A stretch of DNA of 64,000 nt, taken from contig JAPOOG010000040.1 in the NCBI GenBank assembly GCA_026713545.1, positions 1-64,000 on the forward strand, written 5' to 3'. The stretch comes from Bryobacterales bacterium (GTDB taxonomy: Bacteria > Acidobacteriota > Terriglobia > Bryobacterales > UBA6623). The notes below the pieces were generated by a model. The model saw only the letters and a program-made list of their open reading frames with translations. It had not been told where the DNA came from and ran no database searches. Below, piece by piece: positions 45,710 to 55,838 of this stretch (within the stretch, counting starts at the first letter, position 1; the number at the start of each line of letters is the position of its first letter). The translations under genes were made by a program, and so were the position numbers.

Positions 45710-48700
45710 TCACAACGATGTCTGAGTCGACGCCCCAGTCGAAGGGCCGTCCGGCGTGGTCAAGTCCGCGGGACAGGCCCCCTTGAAATACGGGCAGCGG
45801 AAACAGTGCGTGCCGATCTTGAGAGGAAATGCCACGCTTGACTGTGCCGCAAAAAACTCCTCCGTGAGTTGAAAGGCGCGATCCATCGCCTGCGCCTCCA
45901 AGTCGATGTCGACAGTCACATCCGGGCGCAAAAAGTGTAGCACCGCCCGGTCCGGTTTGCGTCCGCGCCACTTCTCGATGCCAACGCTATAGAGTTGGAG
46001 TTGGATTGCATAGGTCTTGGCCGTCTGCTCGACTTCGGCTCGCTCGAGACGATCGGTCTTATAGTCAACTAGCACTTGTTCCCGGCCGTCGTCGAACCAT
46101 AGATCGATCTGTCCGCGAATCAGGCGGCCGTCGACAGCGAAGAGCAGACTCTCCTCACGGATCGAATGTGAAGCTTCCCGGGAGCGGCGTCCGAGATCGC
46201 TTTGCTCGAATCGCCGCACGAGGTCCAGAACTTCCTGATTCTCGTACTCTTTCGGCGGCTTGCCGGCCAGAATCTCGTGGACCCGTTGACCAAGATCGGT
46301 GGCGGTGATCTCGGTTGTCGTTTCGAGATCGTAATCTTCGACTGCAAACGCCTCCGCCGATTGCTGACCGTCAGGAAAACCGAGATACCTCGACAGGTAG
46401 TAGCGGCGCGGGCAGTCGGCGAACAGTGCGATCGAGGTAGCCGCCGCGGCCGAATCGGCCTGATCTCCAGGTTCGGCTGGTTCAACGGAAATCACTGGCC
46501 TGGGCGCGGCCGTCGATCGACCATCCGGCTCGGGCACGGCAAACGAGGGGCATTGGTCCGTTACGAGGCTGCGAATTTGCAATCCCTTCCGTGAGTAGAT
46601 CTTTGGAGCGTTCGTGACCTCCTTGAAATCGACGCCCAGTTGATTACGCAGGTGCTTCGACCAGCCGCGCGCGGCCACCTTTCCCCTGAACGAGGCGCTA
46701 AGAACCAGGTGCTCTTCCGCACGAGTCATTGCGACGTAAAGCAGGCGGTCGGCTTCATCTTTCTCACGTTGGTCGTATTTCTGCTTGATCATGCCGTAGG
46801 CGGGGTCCTCCTCGGCTTGATCGGAACCAGGCAGCACCCACCGCGCTCCGACTCCGTGTTCGGGGTGGTACAGCGAACTCGTCTTCCTTCTACTCCCTTG
46901 CCGCTGCAACGATGGCAGGATGACCACGGGAAACTCGAGCCCCTTCGCGGCGTGCATCGTCATTACCTTGACGGCGTCGAGGTCCTCTTGAGCGAGAGCG
47001 GCCTCAGGTTCATCGAGCGCCGATTGCTGTAATTCGTCAAGCCGTGAGACCAGCTCGTCGAAACCGAGCCGGCGACGCTCGGACAACCGCCGTATGACGC
47101 CGAGCAACTTGCGAACATTCGCGGCCTTCAGGTCGCCGTCTGCCGATTGCTCGAGATAGGCCGTGAAACCCGACTCGCTGAGAAGCCTCGAAACGAGCAC
47201 ATGGGAAGAGACATGGTCACGTTGCTCGCGGAACGTGGTGAGGCGTTCACGGGCGCATGCCAACCGCGATGAGTCGGGCAAACCGTCCATGTCAGCAGCG
47301 AGCAGGCTATCCGCCAGGTTGCGGTATCCGCTGCGGCGCTTCAACTCGAACAGAGTGTCGGCGGAGACCCCGGCCAGCGGCGAGCACAGGTAGGCTGCCA
47401 GTGCAATTTCGTTCCGCGGGTTTCGGGCCGAACGCAGGAAGTTGATCAGGTCGCGGATCTCCGGAGCGTCGAAGAAGCCACTGCCCGCCGCAAGCTGATA
47501 GGGTATGCCTGCCGTTCGTAAAGTCGGGAGGATATCCGCGATTACCGGACGCATCCGCGCCAGAATCGCGAAGTCCCTCCAGCGAGGAGACCGCTTGAGT
47601 TTGCCGATCGACAAGGTTCGTCGCAGCTCGAGAATGCGGTCTGAGATCAGCCGCGCTTCGAGTTCCCGTGCCTTCCCTCCACTCCCTGAGCGGGCGACGA
47701 GTACGTCAACGCATGGTGATTCTTTCGCGGGAAGTTCGCGCGCCGAGGAAAGCTCTCTGCGTTCCACTCCTGAATCGGACCGTTGGAAGATCAGCTCGAC
47801 AGCTTGCAGAATTTCGGTGCGGCTGCGGAAGTTATCCCCCAAGTCGACGACGGTTCCCTGCTCTTTCCGAACCTTCGAACGCAGGTCGCGAAAGATCTCG
47901 GGATCTGCATGACGGAATCCATAGACCGCCTGGTTTACGTCGCCGACGGCGAACATGCGGCTCGAACCAGATCCGGCTCTCTCCTGGACCCGTTCGATCA
48001 ACCGTTTCTGCAAATGATTCGTGTCCTGGAATTCATCGACGAGGATTGCCCGAAACGGGAAACGTACCTTGGGCGAGGACTCGATCAAGTCGATCGTTTC
48101 CTGCTGCAAATCTGAAAAGTCGAGCCAGCCATAGCGCCGTTTCGTTACGCGATAGTCTTCGTCGACCTGCTTAAGCGTTTCGACGAGCCAAGCCCTGCCT
48201 TCCTCCTGAAGCGGAGAGAACCCGGCGCTATCGCTGCCGGATTCAGGCTTGGTGCCCCACTCGCGAATCGTGTTGTAGAGCCCACCGATCTCCTGGTGCA
48301 CACTCGACCGTTCGATGCCGTTCACGTGGGCCCCGGAACCGAAAAAGTGTTTGAGAAACGTTAGCGCGCTCTTTTGATCGGTCAAACAGCGGCGGTCAAG
48401 AACAGCGGCGATCGAGCGCCGAAGCTGAATCTCGGCCTCCCAGGCATCAATCACCTCGAACGTCGGATCCAGCCCTGCTTGAAGAGAATGCTCGCGCAAT
48501 ACACGGGCGCAAAAGCCATGGATGGTCGAGATTTGCGCCAGTTGATAGGCTTGCCGATTCTCCGGTTCACTGAGAGCCACAAGACGTTCCAGCATGTTCG
48601 CGGCCGCCTTCTCGGTAAAGGTGATCGCTGCTATTGCGTCCGGCGGAATACCTTTCGCCGAAACAAGCCAACGAATACGCTCGACGAGCACCGTGGTCTT

Positions 48701-48784
48701 GCCGGAGCCGGGTCCCGCGACGACGCACACGTCACCCTGTGTCGATGCTTCGATCGCTCTGGTTTGGCTGCGGGTCGGAGTCAC
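45710..48784 (-). CDS. addA: AddA/UvrD-type helicase-nuclease subunit
   Basis: The 1024-residue SF1 helicase has Walker A VVAGPGSGKTTVLVERIRWL at residues 21-40, Walker B FRAILVDEFQDTNHLQKRLI near 245, motif IV-VI sequence HAAKGLEFPVVILPSL and LLYVAMTRAEEHLVLS. The C-terminus carries a RecB-type nuclease (GQIDLWFDDGREQVLVDYKT near 890) and four cysteines (C in FADCPRRYY, then CFRCPYFKGAC), consistent with an iron-sulfur cluster as in AddB and Cas4. Such enzymes process double-strand breaks for recombination. Its start overlaps the stop of the AddB-like gene by four bases (ATGA). AddA proteins usually lack the cysteine cluster, so the split of features differs from the textbook pair. Confidence 0.85.
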   Translation of the reverse strand: MTPTRSQTRAIEASTQGDVCVVAGPGSGKTTVLVERIRWLVSAKGIPPDAIAAITFTEKAAANMLERLVALSEPENRQAYQLAQISTIHGFCARVLREHSLQAGLDPTFEVIDAWEAEIQLRRSIAAVLDRRCLTDQKSALTFLKHFFGSGAHVNGIERSSVHQEIGGLYNTIREWGTKPESGSDSAGFSPLQEEGRAWLVETLKQVDEDYRVTKRRYGWLDFSDLQQETIDLIESSPKVRFPFRAILVDEFQDTNHLQKRLIERVQERAGSGSSRMFAVGDVNQAVYGFRHADPEIFRDLRSKVRKEQGTVVDLGDNFRSRTEILQAVELIFQRSDSGVERRELSSARELPAKESPCVDVLVARSGSGGKARELEARLISDRILELRRTLSIGKLKRSPRWRDFAILARMRPVIADILPTLRTAGIPYQLAAGSGFFDAPEIRDLINFLRSARNPRNEIALAAYLCSPLAGVSADTLFELKRRSGYRNLADSLLAADMDGLPDSSRLACARERLTTFREQRDHVSSHVLVSRLLSESGFTAYLEQSADGDLKAANVRKLLGVIRRLSERRRLGFDELVSRLDELQQSALDEPEAALAQEDLDAVKVMTMHAAKGLEFPVVILPSLQRQGSRRKTSSLYHPEHGVGARWVLPGSDQAEEDPAYGMIKQKYDQREKDEADRLLYVAMTRAEEHLVLSASFRGKVAARGWSKHLRNQLGVDFKEVTNAPKIYSRKGLQIRSLVTDQCPSFAVPEPDGRSTAAPRPVISVEPAEPGDQADSAAAATSIALFADCPRRYYLSRYLGFPDGQQSAEAFAVEDYDLETTTEITATDLGQRVHEILAGKPPKEYENQEVLDLVRRFEQSDLGRRSREASHSIREESLLFAVDGRLIRGQIDLWFDDGREQVLVDYKTDRLERAEVEQTAKTYAIQLQLYSVGIEKWRGRKPDRAVLHFLRPDVTVDIDLEAQAMDRAFQLTEEFFAAQSSVAFPLKIGTHCFRCPYFKGACPADLTTPDGPSTGASTQTSL

Positions 48785-51462
48785 GGGCGGATGCGGCAGA
48801 CATCTCGAAATTCGCAGTTGCGGCGGCAGGGCTCGAGGTCGTAGGGATCGGCCTCCATGCGGCCGTTGCGGATTTCCTCGACGGCAAGGGTCGTGGTCTC
48901 ACGGGCGCGCTCAAGCATCGCTCGGAGTTCTTCAGGTGGAACCATCCGCTCCCGGCCCTCGACCATCTCGCCCCCGAGTTCGTCGGAGATCCAACCAACC
49001 CGAGTGATGCCGCCCCGTAATCCCCAATAGCGGATGCCGGCCGGCTTGACGCCGATCACTTGCTCCAAGCCGATCAAGTAAAGCGCGCCTTGAACGAGTC
49101 GTCCTTCTTCATGGGCAGCGGCCAGCTTGTCCATGCCTGTCTTGCCGGTGTACTTATAGTCCACGACCAGCGCCAGGTTTTCTTCAAGAAGCTCATAGCG
49201 ATCGATGCGCCCACGCACTTGAAACGGTTCCCCGTCCTCCGGTTCCTCGATGAACCCGACCGGGGTTTCAAAGAATCGCTCGCTCGCGCCCGATCCCAGA
49301 CGCTTCTCTTCCTCGTGGGCAAACGCTTCCAGGTCAGCGCGCAGATTGTTGAACATTAGGGCTGTACGAAAGCTCCCTTGAATCGACTCCCGCTGGCAAG
49401 TGTCTTCGAAAACCTCGGCCAGGACATCGGCGATGGGTGTCTCGGGTGAGTGTCCCCAGCGCCGTAGCGTTTCGTGCACCATTGTGCCCGCCAACAGATT
49501 GTTGATCCGCCACTCCGGGTCTTCGGGAAAACCCTCAAGCTGCAACGAGTGTTGGCCGAAAAACAGGAACGGACACTTCAAGTACGTCTCGACTGCACTG
49601 GGTTGGAAGTGTCCATGCAGGGCCAGCATGCTTTCCTTGACACCCTCTACGCGGAGCCGTTCCTGGTGTGGCTCTTGGAAGTCGGCCAGTGTCTCTTTGA
49701 CGCGCACGCCGGGCGCGTTTGTGTCCTCATCCTTCGGTGTCTCGATGAAGAACGACCGTATGTTGACCCGCCCTCCTTCGTCGGACTCGGGATACGTCAG
49801 GACAAGCGAGTCCGTTGCTCGGGTCGTTGCAATGTCGAACAGTAAGCGCTCCTCTTTTTCGCGGTCGGCAAGCGTGCGGACCGGGATGCCCTGCCCCTTC
49901 ATCCGCCGGAAGTTGGCATCAGAGAAGAAGAGGTTTTGCGTGGGATGACGTGGAAATTGGTTTTCGATGAGTCCGCAGACGAACACGACCGGCAGTTCCC
50001 ATTGCCGCGCCTCGTAGACGGACAATACATTGACGACGTTGCGTCGTCCATCCCCGACAGGCAGCGGCGCGTTGTCGAGACTCGTTGTCAGGCCTCGGAA
50101 GTAGTCGGCGAAATCGACTTGTTCGGATTCCGGACACAGCTCGGCAGCTTGCGCCGCGGCCTGCTCGAAGCCTTGTAGTGCGCGGGCCGCCATCCTCATA
50201 TCGAGTACTCTCGGCATCGGGAGACCATCGGTGATCTGCGGTAGCCGCAGCAACCTCTGCCCTGATTCACAAACCCGCCGGGCCCAGACCGAAGCCGGCT
50301 GCCTCTCACGAGACCAACTTGAGAGAGCTTCAAGTCTTTTCAGGAAATCCTGTACCCTCGGGAATCGGTCCGCCTGTCGCAATAGAAAATCGAAACCGTC
50401 TCCGGTCAGTTTCTTGCGGACCTGAAAGTCGTACTCGTCCGCTTCTTTCGTCAGACCTGCCGGGCACCACTGCTGCCCGAGAAGGGCCAGCAAGTCCTTT
50501 TCATCGAAACCTCCCGCGATGCTTCGTAGCAGTTGACGGATGTAGGCAACGGCTCCGTGTTGTCCGAGAGAGGTTGCAGCCCTCATGCGAAACGGGATCC
50601 CGAAACGCTCGAAGACCGTCTCGATCAACGGTCGATAGACTTCCGGCGTACGTACGACAACGCCGCACTCGTGGAAAGGCCGCTTCGTTTCCAGGATGCG
50701 CCGCGCGATGTCCTCGACCTCATGCTCCGGATCGCGCGCCTTGACGACCTCTGGCGTGGGCCGCGGCCGATGCACCGTCTTCAGCCGCTTGACAGGCAGC
50801 TTCGTATACATCGCCTCCACGTCGGTCGGGACCGTCGCGACGAATCGTTCGGCGTTCTGCGCCAGCGAGCTGAACAATGCACTCTCGCCCACCGAGGGTT
50901 GAAAGAACCCGTCGAGATAGACTTCGCGCACCTCACCAAGACCTTCTGCCCTGATTCGCTCCGCCGCTTGCAGAAGCTTCTCTCCATGAACGGCGTAACC
51001 GTTCTCTTCGAGTAGTGCCTGGAAATTCTCGAATAGCGCAAGGAATGCGAATTGATGCGATCTTTTTGCGAATGGCTTCAGGTCCGCAGGGCGACAACCG
51101 GCCGCCATGAACTCTCGCATCGTGGCGAGTAGGTGTTCGCGAAAGCCATCCCGCGACAAGACCTCGCGGAAGGCCGGATGAGGGGCCTGTTGCAGCAGCC
51201 TGTCCACAAGCCACGACTCGACGGCCGGCTCGGCTTCGCGCAACTCGGGGGTGAGTTCCTCGACGTACGTCGTGATCGTGCGAATCACGTGCGTGGGTAA
51301 GGCTGCGTCGCGGCGGGCGAGCGTGTGAATGAGATGCTCGGCCATGCTGGCCGTGGGAACGACCAGAACGATCTCCCGGTCCCGCCCTTCAAGGACCGCG
51401 GACTCGACCGCCTCCAAAACGAAGTGTGTCTTCCCGGTTCCAGGTGGACCTGCGAGCAGCAT
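48781..51462 (-). CDS. addB: AddB-like subunit with iron-sulfur nuclease domain
   Basis: The 893-residue partner of the helicase at 45710 starts directly at a Walker A site (MLLAGPPGTGKTHFVLEAVE) and shares the AddB plan: degraded helicase domains with VVFVCGLIENQFPRHPTQNL and IATTRATDSLVLTYPE. A C-terminal PD-(D/E)XK nuclease follows (GRIDRYELLEENLALVVDYK). Cysteines in YLKCPFLFFGQ and EPCRRNCEFRDVCRIRP fit the four ligands of the AddB cluster. As the first gene of the pair, it is followed by the AddA-like gene with a four-base overlap. Whether this is strict AddB or a related RecB/RecC-like family cannot be decided by eye. Confidence 0.82.
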   Translation of the reverse strand: MLLAGPPGTGKTHFVLEAVESAVLEGRDREIVLVVPTASMAEHLIHTLARRDAALPTHVIRTITTYVEELTPELREAEPAVESWLVDRLLQQAPHPAFREVLSRDGFREHLLATMREFMAAGCRPADLKPFAKRSHQFAFLALFENFQALLEENGYAVHGEKLLQAAERIRAEGLGEVREVYLDGFFQPSVGESALFSSLAQNAERFVATVPTDVEAMYTKLPVKRLKTVHRPRPTPEVVKARDPEHEVEDIARRILETKRPFHECGVVVRTPEVYRPLIETVFERFGIPFRMRAATSLGQHGAVAYIRQLLRSIAGGFDEKDLLALLGQQWCPAGLTKEADEYDFQVRKKLTGDGFDFLLRQADRFPRVQDFLKRLEALSSWSRERQPASVWARRVCESGQRLLRLPQITDGLPMPRVLDMRMAARALQGFEQAAAQAAELCPESEQVDFADYFRGLTTSLDNAPLPVGDGRRNVVNVLSVYEARQWELPVVFVCGLIENQFPRHPTQNLFFSDANFRRMKGQGIPVRTLADREKEERLLFDIATTRATDSLVLTYPESDEGGRVNIRSFFIETPKDEDTNAPGVRVKETLADFQEPHQERLRVEGVKESMLALHGHFQPSAVETYLKCPFLFFGQHSLQLEGFPEDPEWRINNLLAGTMVHETLRRWGHSPETPIADVLAEVFEDTCQRESIQGSFRTALMFNNLRADLEAFAHEEEKRLGSGASERFFETPVGFIEEPEDGEPFQVRGRIDRYELLEENLALVVDYKYTGKTGMDKLAAAHEEGRLVQGALYLIGLEQVIGVKPAGIRYWGLRGGITRVGWISDELGGEMVEGRERMVPPEELRAMLERARETTTLAVEEIRNGRMEADPYDLEPCRRNCEFRDVCRIRP

Positions 51463-51552
51463 GCTTTCAGTTGCCTTGGGATTCTAGCCTACCTTTCTCA
51501 CCGCTTGACGGGCCGATTCTCTCACCCGACACCGCTGCTAAGATGTACACCA

Positions 51553-52626
51553 ATGTCACGCCTGCTGACTCTGGTCTTGTTCCTTGGACTCACGGGGCTG
51601 TTATCCCCTGCTTCCGAAATCATCACGATCGCGGGCACGGGAACGGCGGGGCATTCCGGCGATGGCGGACCGGGAGTTGCAGCGAAAGTCGCCAATGTAT
51701 ACGGCCTAGAAATCGGACCCGACGGTGCTCTGTATTTCTGCGAAATCGACAACCACGTCATCCGGCGTCTCGATTTGAGCAAGGGCACGATCTCAACGGT
51801 TGCGGGCAACGGAACGAGGGGCTACTCAGGCGATGGAGGACCCGCCCCGGAAGCGTCCCTGAACGAGCCTTACGAGGTTCGCTTTGACCGCGCCGGCAAT
51901 ATGTTCTTCGTGGAGATGCGAAATCACATCGTGCGCCGCGTCGATGCCAAGACCAACATCATCTCGACAGTTGCCGGGAATGGAGCGGAAGGATTCGGCG
52001 GTGACGGCGGCAGCGCCACGCAAGCGCAGCTCTCTCGCCCCCACAGCATCGCTCTCGACCTCGAGGGGTCCCTCTATATCGCCGACATCGGCAACCATCG
52101 GATTCGCCGAGTCGATTTGAAGACCGGCAGGATTGAAACCTTCGGTGGAACCGGCGAGAGAGCCGCTACCCCCGACGGAGCACCCGTAGCCGGTACGCCG
52201 CTCGATGGTCCACGTACGATGGCCTTCGATAAGCGGGGCGACATGTTTCTTGCGTTGCGGGAAGGTAATGCGGTCTATCGCATCGACATAAAAAAGCGTA
52301 CTCTGCACCACATTGCGGGGACGGGCGAGAGGGGCTACATCGGTGACGGTGGCAATGCGAAATCAGCCAAATTGTCGGGGCCGAAGGGCATTGCTGTCGG
52401 CGGCGGTGGTGTCTACATCGCCGATACCGAGAGTCACACGATACGCCGCATCGATTTGAAGCGTGGCATCATCGAAACGGTCGCCGGTGACGGAACACAG
52501 CATGACGGCCCTGATGGCGATCCCTTGAAATGCGGATTGGCTCGGCCCCATGGTGTTTTTGTAGGCAGCGATGCCGCAGTCTACATCGGAGACAGCGAAA
52601 ATCACCGAGTACGCTTATTGAGGTGA
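51553..52626 (+). CDS. exported NHL-repeat beta-propeller protein
   Basis: A signal peptide (MSRLLTLVLFLGLTGLLSPA) precedes about six repeats of the NHL type. Each ends in a variant of IDNHVIRRLDLSKG or IGNHRIRRVDLKTG, then an ITIAGTGTAGHSGDGG-type loop. The repeats would close into a propeller that binds a partner or a small molecule. The glycine-rich GDGGP loops are regular and may bind calcium, which is speculation. Length 357 residues. The gene overlaps the convergent flavoprotein gene by 12 bases at the 3' ends. Confidence 0.88.
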   Translation: MSRLLTLVLFLGLTGLLSPASEIITIAGTGTAGHSGDGGPGVAAKVANVYGLEIGPDGALYFCEIDNHVIRRLDLSKGTISTVAGNGTRGYSGDGGPAPEASLNEPYEVRFDRAGNMFFVEMRNHIVRRVDAKTNIISTVAGNGAEGFGGDGGSATQAQLSRPHSIALDLEGSLYIADIGNHRIRRVDLKTGRIETFGGTGERAATPDGAPVAGTPLDGPRTMAFDKRGDMFLALREGNAVYRIDIKKRTLHHIAGTGERGYIGDGGNAKSAKLSGPKGIAVGGGGVYIADTESHTIRRIDLKRGIIETVAGDGTQHDGPDGDPLKCGLARPHGVFVGSDAAVYIGDSENHRVRLLR

Positions 52627-53790
52627 GTTCGCAGCGGGCGAGCAAGCGAAACGGTCCGGCCGGAAGGCTTCCGCGGGCAGATCCGTCGTTCCCCGGACGA
52701 TGATGTCAGCAAGCATTTTCCCCGTACCTGTGCTCTGCATGATGCCCTTGCGGAAGTGCCCGGCCGCCACGTACATGTTCGCTCTTCCCGGCACCGCGCC
52801 GATCACCGGCTTCATATCTTCGCAGTAGGGTCGGAATCCCGACCATGCGCACTCCGTAGGAAGCTCTCTGAGCGCGGGCAGCAACTGGTTCATTTCTTCG
52901 CGGATCTTTGCGGTGGCATCGGGATCAACGCCCCTCCGAAAACCAACGTCGTCGAGCGTACCTCCTCCCGCAACGTGGCCCGACGCAAGTTGCCAATAAT
53001 AAAAGCTCTTCGCCGAGATCGTGTGATGCAAGGTCTTTTTTACCGGACCGATCGCCAGGAGCGTACCGCGAACGGGCCGTATCGGCGGCTCCCAGCCAAG
53101 TACGCGGGTGAGAAGGGGAGTCCAGGCTCCGGCGGCAATGATAATGATCTTCGCATCGATCGAACCGCGCGAGGTCACCAATTCACGCCGCACATCATCC
53201 ACTTCGACGCTCGTACAGATCCGCACACCGCTTCCCTGCAAAGATCTGAGCAAGACGGAAGCGAGCTTGGCCGGATGCAGATGTCCCTCATCCGGGTAAT
53301 AGAGTGCCCCGCTTGTCTTGATCACCAAGGACGGCTCGAACGAGCTGACCATGTTCGCATCAATGCTTTCTACACGGAACCCCGCGATCCGCAAGCGTTC
53401 GGCCCGCGCCGCGGCCTCTTCGACTTCTTCGTCGGAATCGAGTAGCTCCAGCATTCCCGAGCGCTCGAGGCCGAACGAACATTCCTCCGCAAGCTCTTCG
53501 TAAAGACGGCTGCTCTCCCGGTTCAACGCGGCGATCGCGCCCAGCTCGACGCTCTCATGCGCAAACCATAGTCCGCCTGCATTGGCTCCACTGGCCTCGC
53601 CGAGAACCCCCCCCCGCTCAACGACGCAAATGTCGCTCAGCCCGCAACGGACGAGATAGTAGGCTGTGGCGAGACCGACCATTCCGGCTCCGACGATCAC
53701 GACTTCGGCCGTACGCGGCAGTTCGTCACAGCGTTCGAAGGGCTGCCGTTCTCCTTCATCGAGGGTTCGAAACCAGATTGAATCCTGCAT
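52615..53790 (-). CDS. FAD-dependent amino-acid oxidase/dehydrogenase-like flavoprotein
   Basis: The Rossmann motif AEVVIVGAGMVGLATAYYLV near residue 28 and VVERGGVLGEASGANAGGLW mark the DAO/glycine-oxidase family. IIIIAAGAWTPLLTRVLGW and the C-terminal PVIGAVPGRANMYVAAGHFR, GIMQSTGTGKMLADII complete the FAD-binding half. Such enzymes oxidise D-amino acids, glycine, sarcosine or proline; the substrate cannot be told. No export signal, so cytoplasmic or membrane-peripheral. I chose ATG 53790 because the FAD fold follows it closely; the frame is open to 53907. 391 residues. Confidence 0.88.
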   Translation of the reverse strand: MQDSIWFRTLDEGERQPFERCDELPRTAEVVIVGAGMVGLATAYYLVRCGLSDICVVERGGVLGEASGANAGGLWFAHESVELGAIAALNRESSRLYEELAEECSFGLERSGMLELLDSDEEVEEAAARAERLRIAGFRVESIDANMVSSFEPSLVIKTSGALYYPDEGHLHPAKLASVLLRSLQGSGVRICTSVEVDDVRRELVTSRGSIDAKIIIIAAGAWTPLLTRVLGWEPPIRPVRGTLLAIGPVKKTLHHTISAKSFYYWQLASGHVAGGGTLDDVGFRRGVDPDATAKIREEMNQLLPALRELPTECAWSGFRPYCEDMKPVIGAVPGRANMYVAAGHFRKGIMQSTGTGKMLADIIVRGTTDLPAEAFRPDRFACSPAANSPQ

Positions 53791-53968
53791 GATTCGATTA
53801 TCTTTGAGAAGGGGTACTTCGCGCACCAGCGGAGCAACCGGAACCGCTACGAAAGAGCTTCGGCCGCTGTGATGGCTATTGCTTCGGCGGCTATCGCCAC
53901 GGATCAACGCATAATCAGGTCACTATCCCCAGTTTCGGGCTACCCGGTATTCGGACTATCATGAGCGT

Positions 53969-54832
53969 ATGAGAACTCTTTTCTGCGGTCTCCTGCTGGT
54001 TGCTTTGGCAGGAGCCTTCGGTATGGCCTTCGCCCAAGGCGACGTAGAGAATCTGCTGAGACGAGCGATTGATTTATACCGGAATGGCGAGCTCGACGAG
54101 GCGTTTGCACTGGCGAATGAAGCGGTGTCCAAAGCGCCGATGGATCCCACGGCCTACTTTATTCGCGCTTCGGTCTACGAGTCGAAACAGGAATATGACT
54201 TGGCGCTCGCTGACTACAACCGGGTCGTGAAGGTCAGTCCGGAACAGCCCTTGGTTTACAACCGACGCGGCGCTCTCTATTTCAAGCTCCGCCGCTTCGA
54301 TGACTCGATCGCCGATTTTGACAGGGAGGTCGAGTTGGACCCGCGCAGGAAACGGAACCATTGGCAACGCGGCCTCTCCTACTACTACGCGGGCCGCTAT
54401 GAGGATGGCGCGAAGCAGTTCGAACTGGCGTTCAACACGGAGAACCCCAACGATTACGAGAACGGCATCTGGCATTTTCTATGCCGCGCACGCTTGGACG
54501 GAGTGGATAAGGCGCGGGAGTCGATATTGGACATCGAAGGGGACGAACGCATACCGATGCGTGAAATATATGCCCTCTATCGAGGACATGGGACTGCCGA
54601 CGATGTAATGCAGGCTGCCGAACGAGGGTACCCGAATGCGGCGGAACTGAATAATCGGCTTTTCTATGCGCTGTTGTATGTCGCGTTATTCGATGATGTG
54701 AGCGGCAATACGGAAACAGCGTTGCGGCTCACCGAGAGAGCGGTCTCGAACTTCCAGATAACTCACTACATGTGGGATGTGGCGCGGATTCACCTGGAAA
54801 CTCTCAAGACGAGGGTTGGGAAACAGCAATAA
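53969..54832 (+). CDS. exported TPR-repeat protein
   Basis: A signal peptide (MRTLFCGLLLVALAGAFGMA) is followed by at least four tetratricopeptide repeats: LLRRAIDLYRNGELDEAFAL, PTAYFIRASVYESKQEYDLA, PLVYNRRGALYFKLRRFDDS and KRNHWQRGLSYYYAGRYEDG. TPR arrays hold protein partners together, here in the periplasm. The C-terminal third is helical without clear repeats. Length 287 residues. It faces away from the flavoprotein gene, and the next gene on its 3' side is convergent. Confidence 0.88.
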   Translation: MRTLFCGLLLVALAGAFGMAFAQGDVENLLRRAIDLYRNGELDEAFALANEAVSKAPMDPTAYFIRASVYESKQEYDLALADYNRVVKVSPEQPLVYNRRGALYFKLRRFDDSIADFDREVELDPRRKRNHWQRGLSYYYAGRYEDGAKQFELAFNTENPNDYENGIWHFLCRARLDGVDKARESILDIEGDERIPMREIYALYRGHGTADDVMQAAERGYPNAAELNNRLFYALLYVALFDDVSGNTETALRLTERAVSNFQITHYMWDVARIHLETLKTRVGKQQ

Positions 54833-55185
54833 CCCATCGCAGGGAACGCACCGCGGACGGGCAAGCTACGAAGCGCCTTGGGGGAATTGCAGGATCCGGC
54901 TAGGCACTACTGATTCCCATCGGCATTGCACGGGATATCAACGACCTCCTCTTCGAGGCGTTGAGCGCGAGAAGGAAGAACCATGCTGCGAAGGCCAGAA
55001 TCTTCCGAGCTTTGCTGTCGAGAAGGCAGCGGCCCACAATTACATCTCGATGGCTGCGAAGCAATACCAGCAGCCACTCTATCCGCAAGAAGCCGCGTGG
55101 CTTCTTGCAGAGAAGGTTTGGCGCCTTTACGTGGCGGCTTTCCTCGACGCTAACGAAGGGGGAAGCGTCGAGCTTGTGCAAGTCT
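54833..55185. other. convergent intergenic region with an unassigned open frame
   Basis: A plus-strand frame (about 55020-55200) reads AAAHNYISMAAKQYQQPLYP, then EAAWLLAEKVWRLYVAAFLD, which is protein-like but has no recognised family or start. It could be a gene fragment. No hairpin terminator was seen. Confidence 0.35.
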
Positions 55186-55821
55186 TCAGCGGTATTTATC
55201 GAGAGAGATCTCGAAATAGAAGAGATCGCGGCCTGTGTTGAGGTTTCGGATGCCGGAGATGTAGATGGCGGCTCCGGGAATGGGATTTGATTCCGTGCCC
55301 GTTTGGTAGTAGAAGAAGCCGCCGACGGAGCTGCGCGGCGGGACTACCGGCGCTTGAAAAGCGCGACTCGAGATCTCTGGTCTGGCAAGTGGGCCTTTCT
55401 TGACCTTGGGGCGGTTCAAGCCGGGAATACTGGGGATGTAGCGCGGGCGCTCCTTCGGACGGGTGTTGGGTTGATAGTAGACGAGGTCCTCGGCGGAAGT
55501 GGGCTCTATCCCGTCCCGATCGGATGTGATGAAGCGAACCATGAGGTCCTCGAGACCGAGCGCATCATCGCTGTTGTTGTTGATCACTACGAGGACTGGC
55601 AAGAAACCATGCTTCATAGGCTTGGCCTTCCCGAAGGTTCCCTTGATCTCTTTGTCGGTGTGAAAAGGCTTCACGGCAACAGTGACTTTGTCTTGCTTCT
55701 GGCGGGCCGGATATTTGTTGGCTGGCTTCAGCTTGAAAGTATCGTCGGCGGGGATCGCCACGGAGCTGAAAACCAGGGTCAGAACAAGGCCTGCGAGGCC
55801 GGAGAAACGGCTTCTTGTCAT
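55186..55821 (-). CDS. exported protein of unknown function
   Basis: A signal peptide (MTRSRFSGLAGLVLTLVFSS) and basic, beta-rich sequence follow: KVTVAVKPFHTDKEIKGTFG, then FLPVLVVINNNSDDALGLED and GGFFYYQTGTESNPIPGAAI, IYISGIRNLNTGRDLFYFEI. The pattern suggests an immunoglobulin-like or bacterial surface domain, with a proline-rich stretch in the middle. No family was recognised. ATG 55821 is preferred; ATG 55845 would overlap the start of the divergent waaA-lpxK gene. The two starts are only 17 bases apart, so their promoters must overlap the genes. Confidence 0.65.
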   Translation of the reverse strand: MTRSRFSGLAGLVLTLVFSSVAIPADDTFKLKPANKYPARQKQDKVTVAVKPFHTDKEIKGTFGKAKPMKHGFLPVLVVINNNSDDALGLEDLMVRFITSDRDGIEPTSAEDLVYYQPNTRPKERPRYIPSIPGLNRPKVKKGPLARPEISSRAFQAPVVPPRSSVGGFFYYQTGTESNPIPGAAIYISGIRNLNTGRDLFYFEISLDKYR

Positions 55822-55838
55822 AATGGAATGGGTTACGG

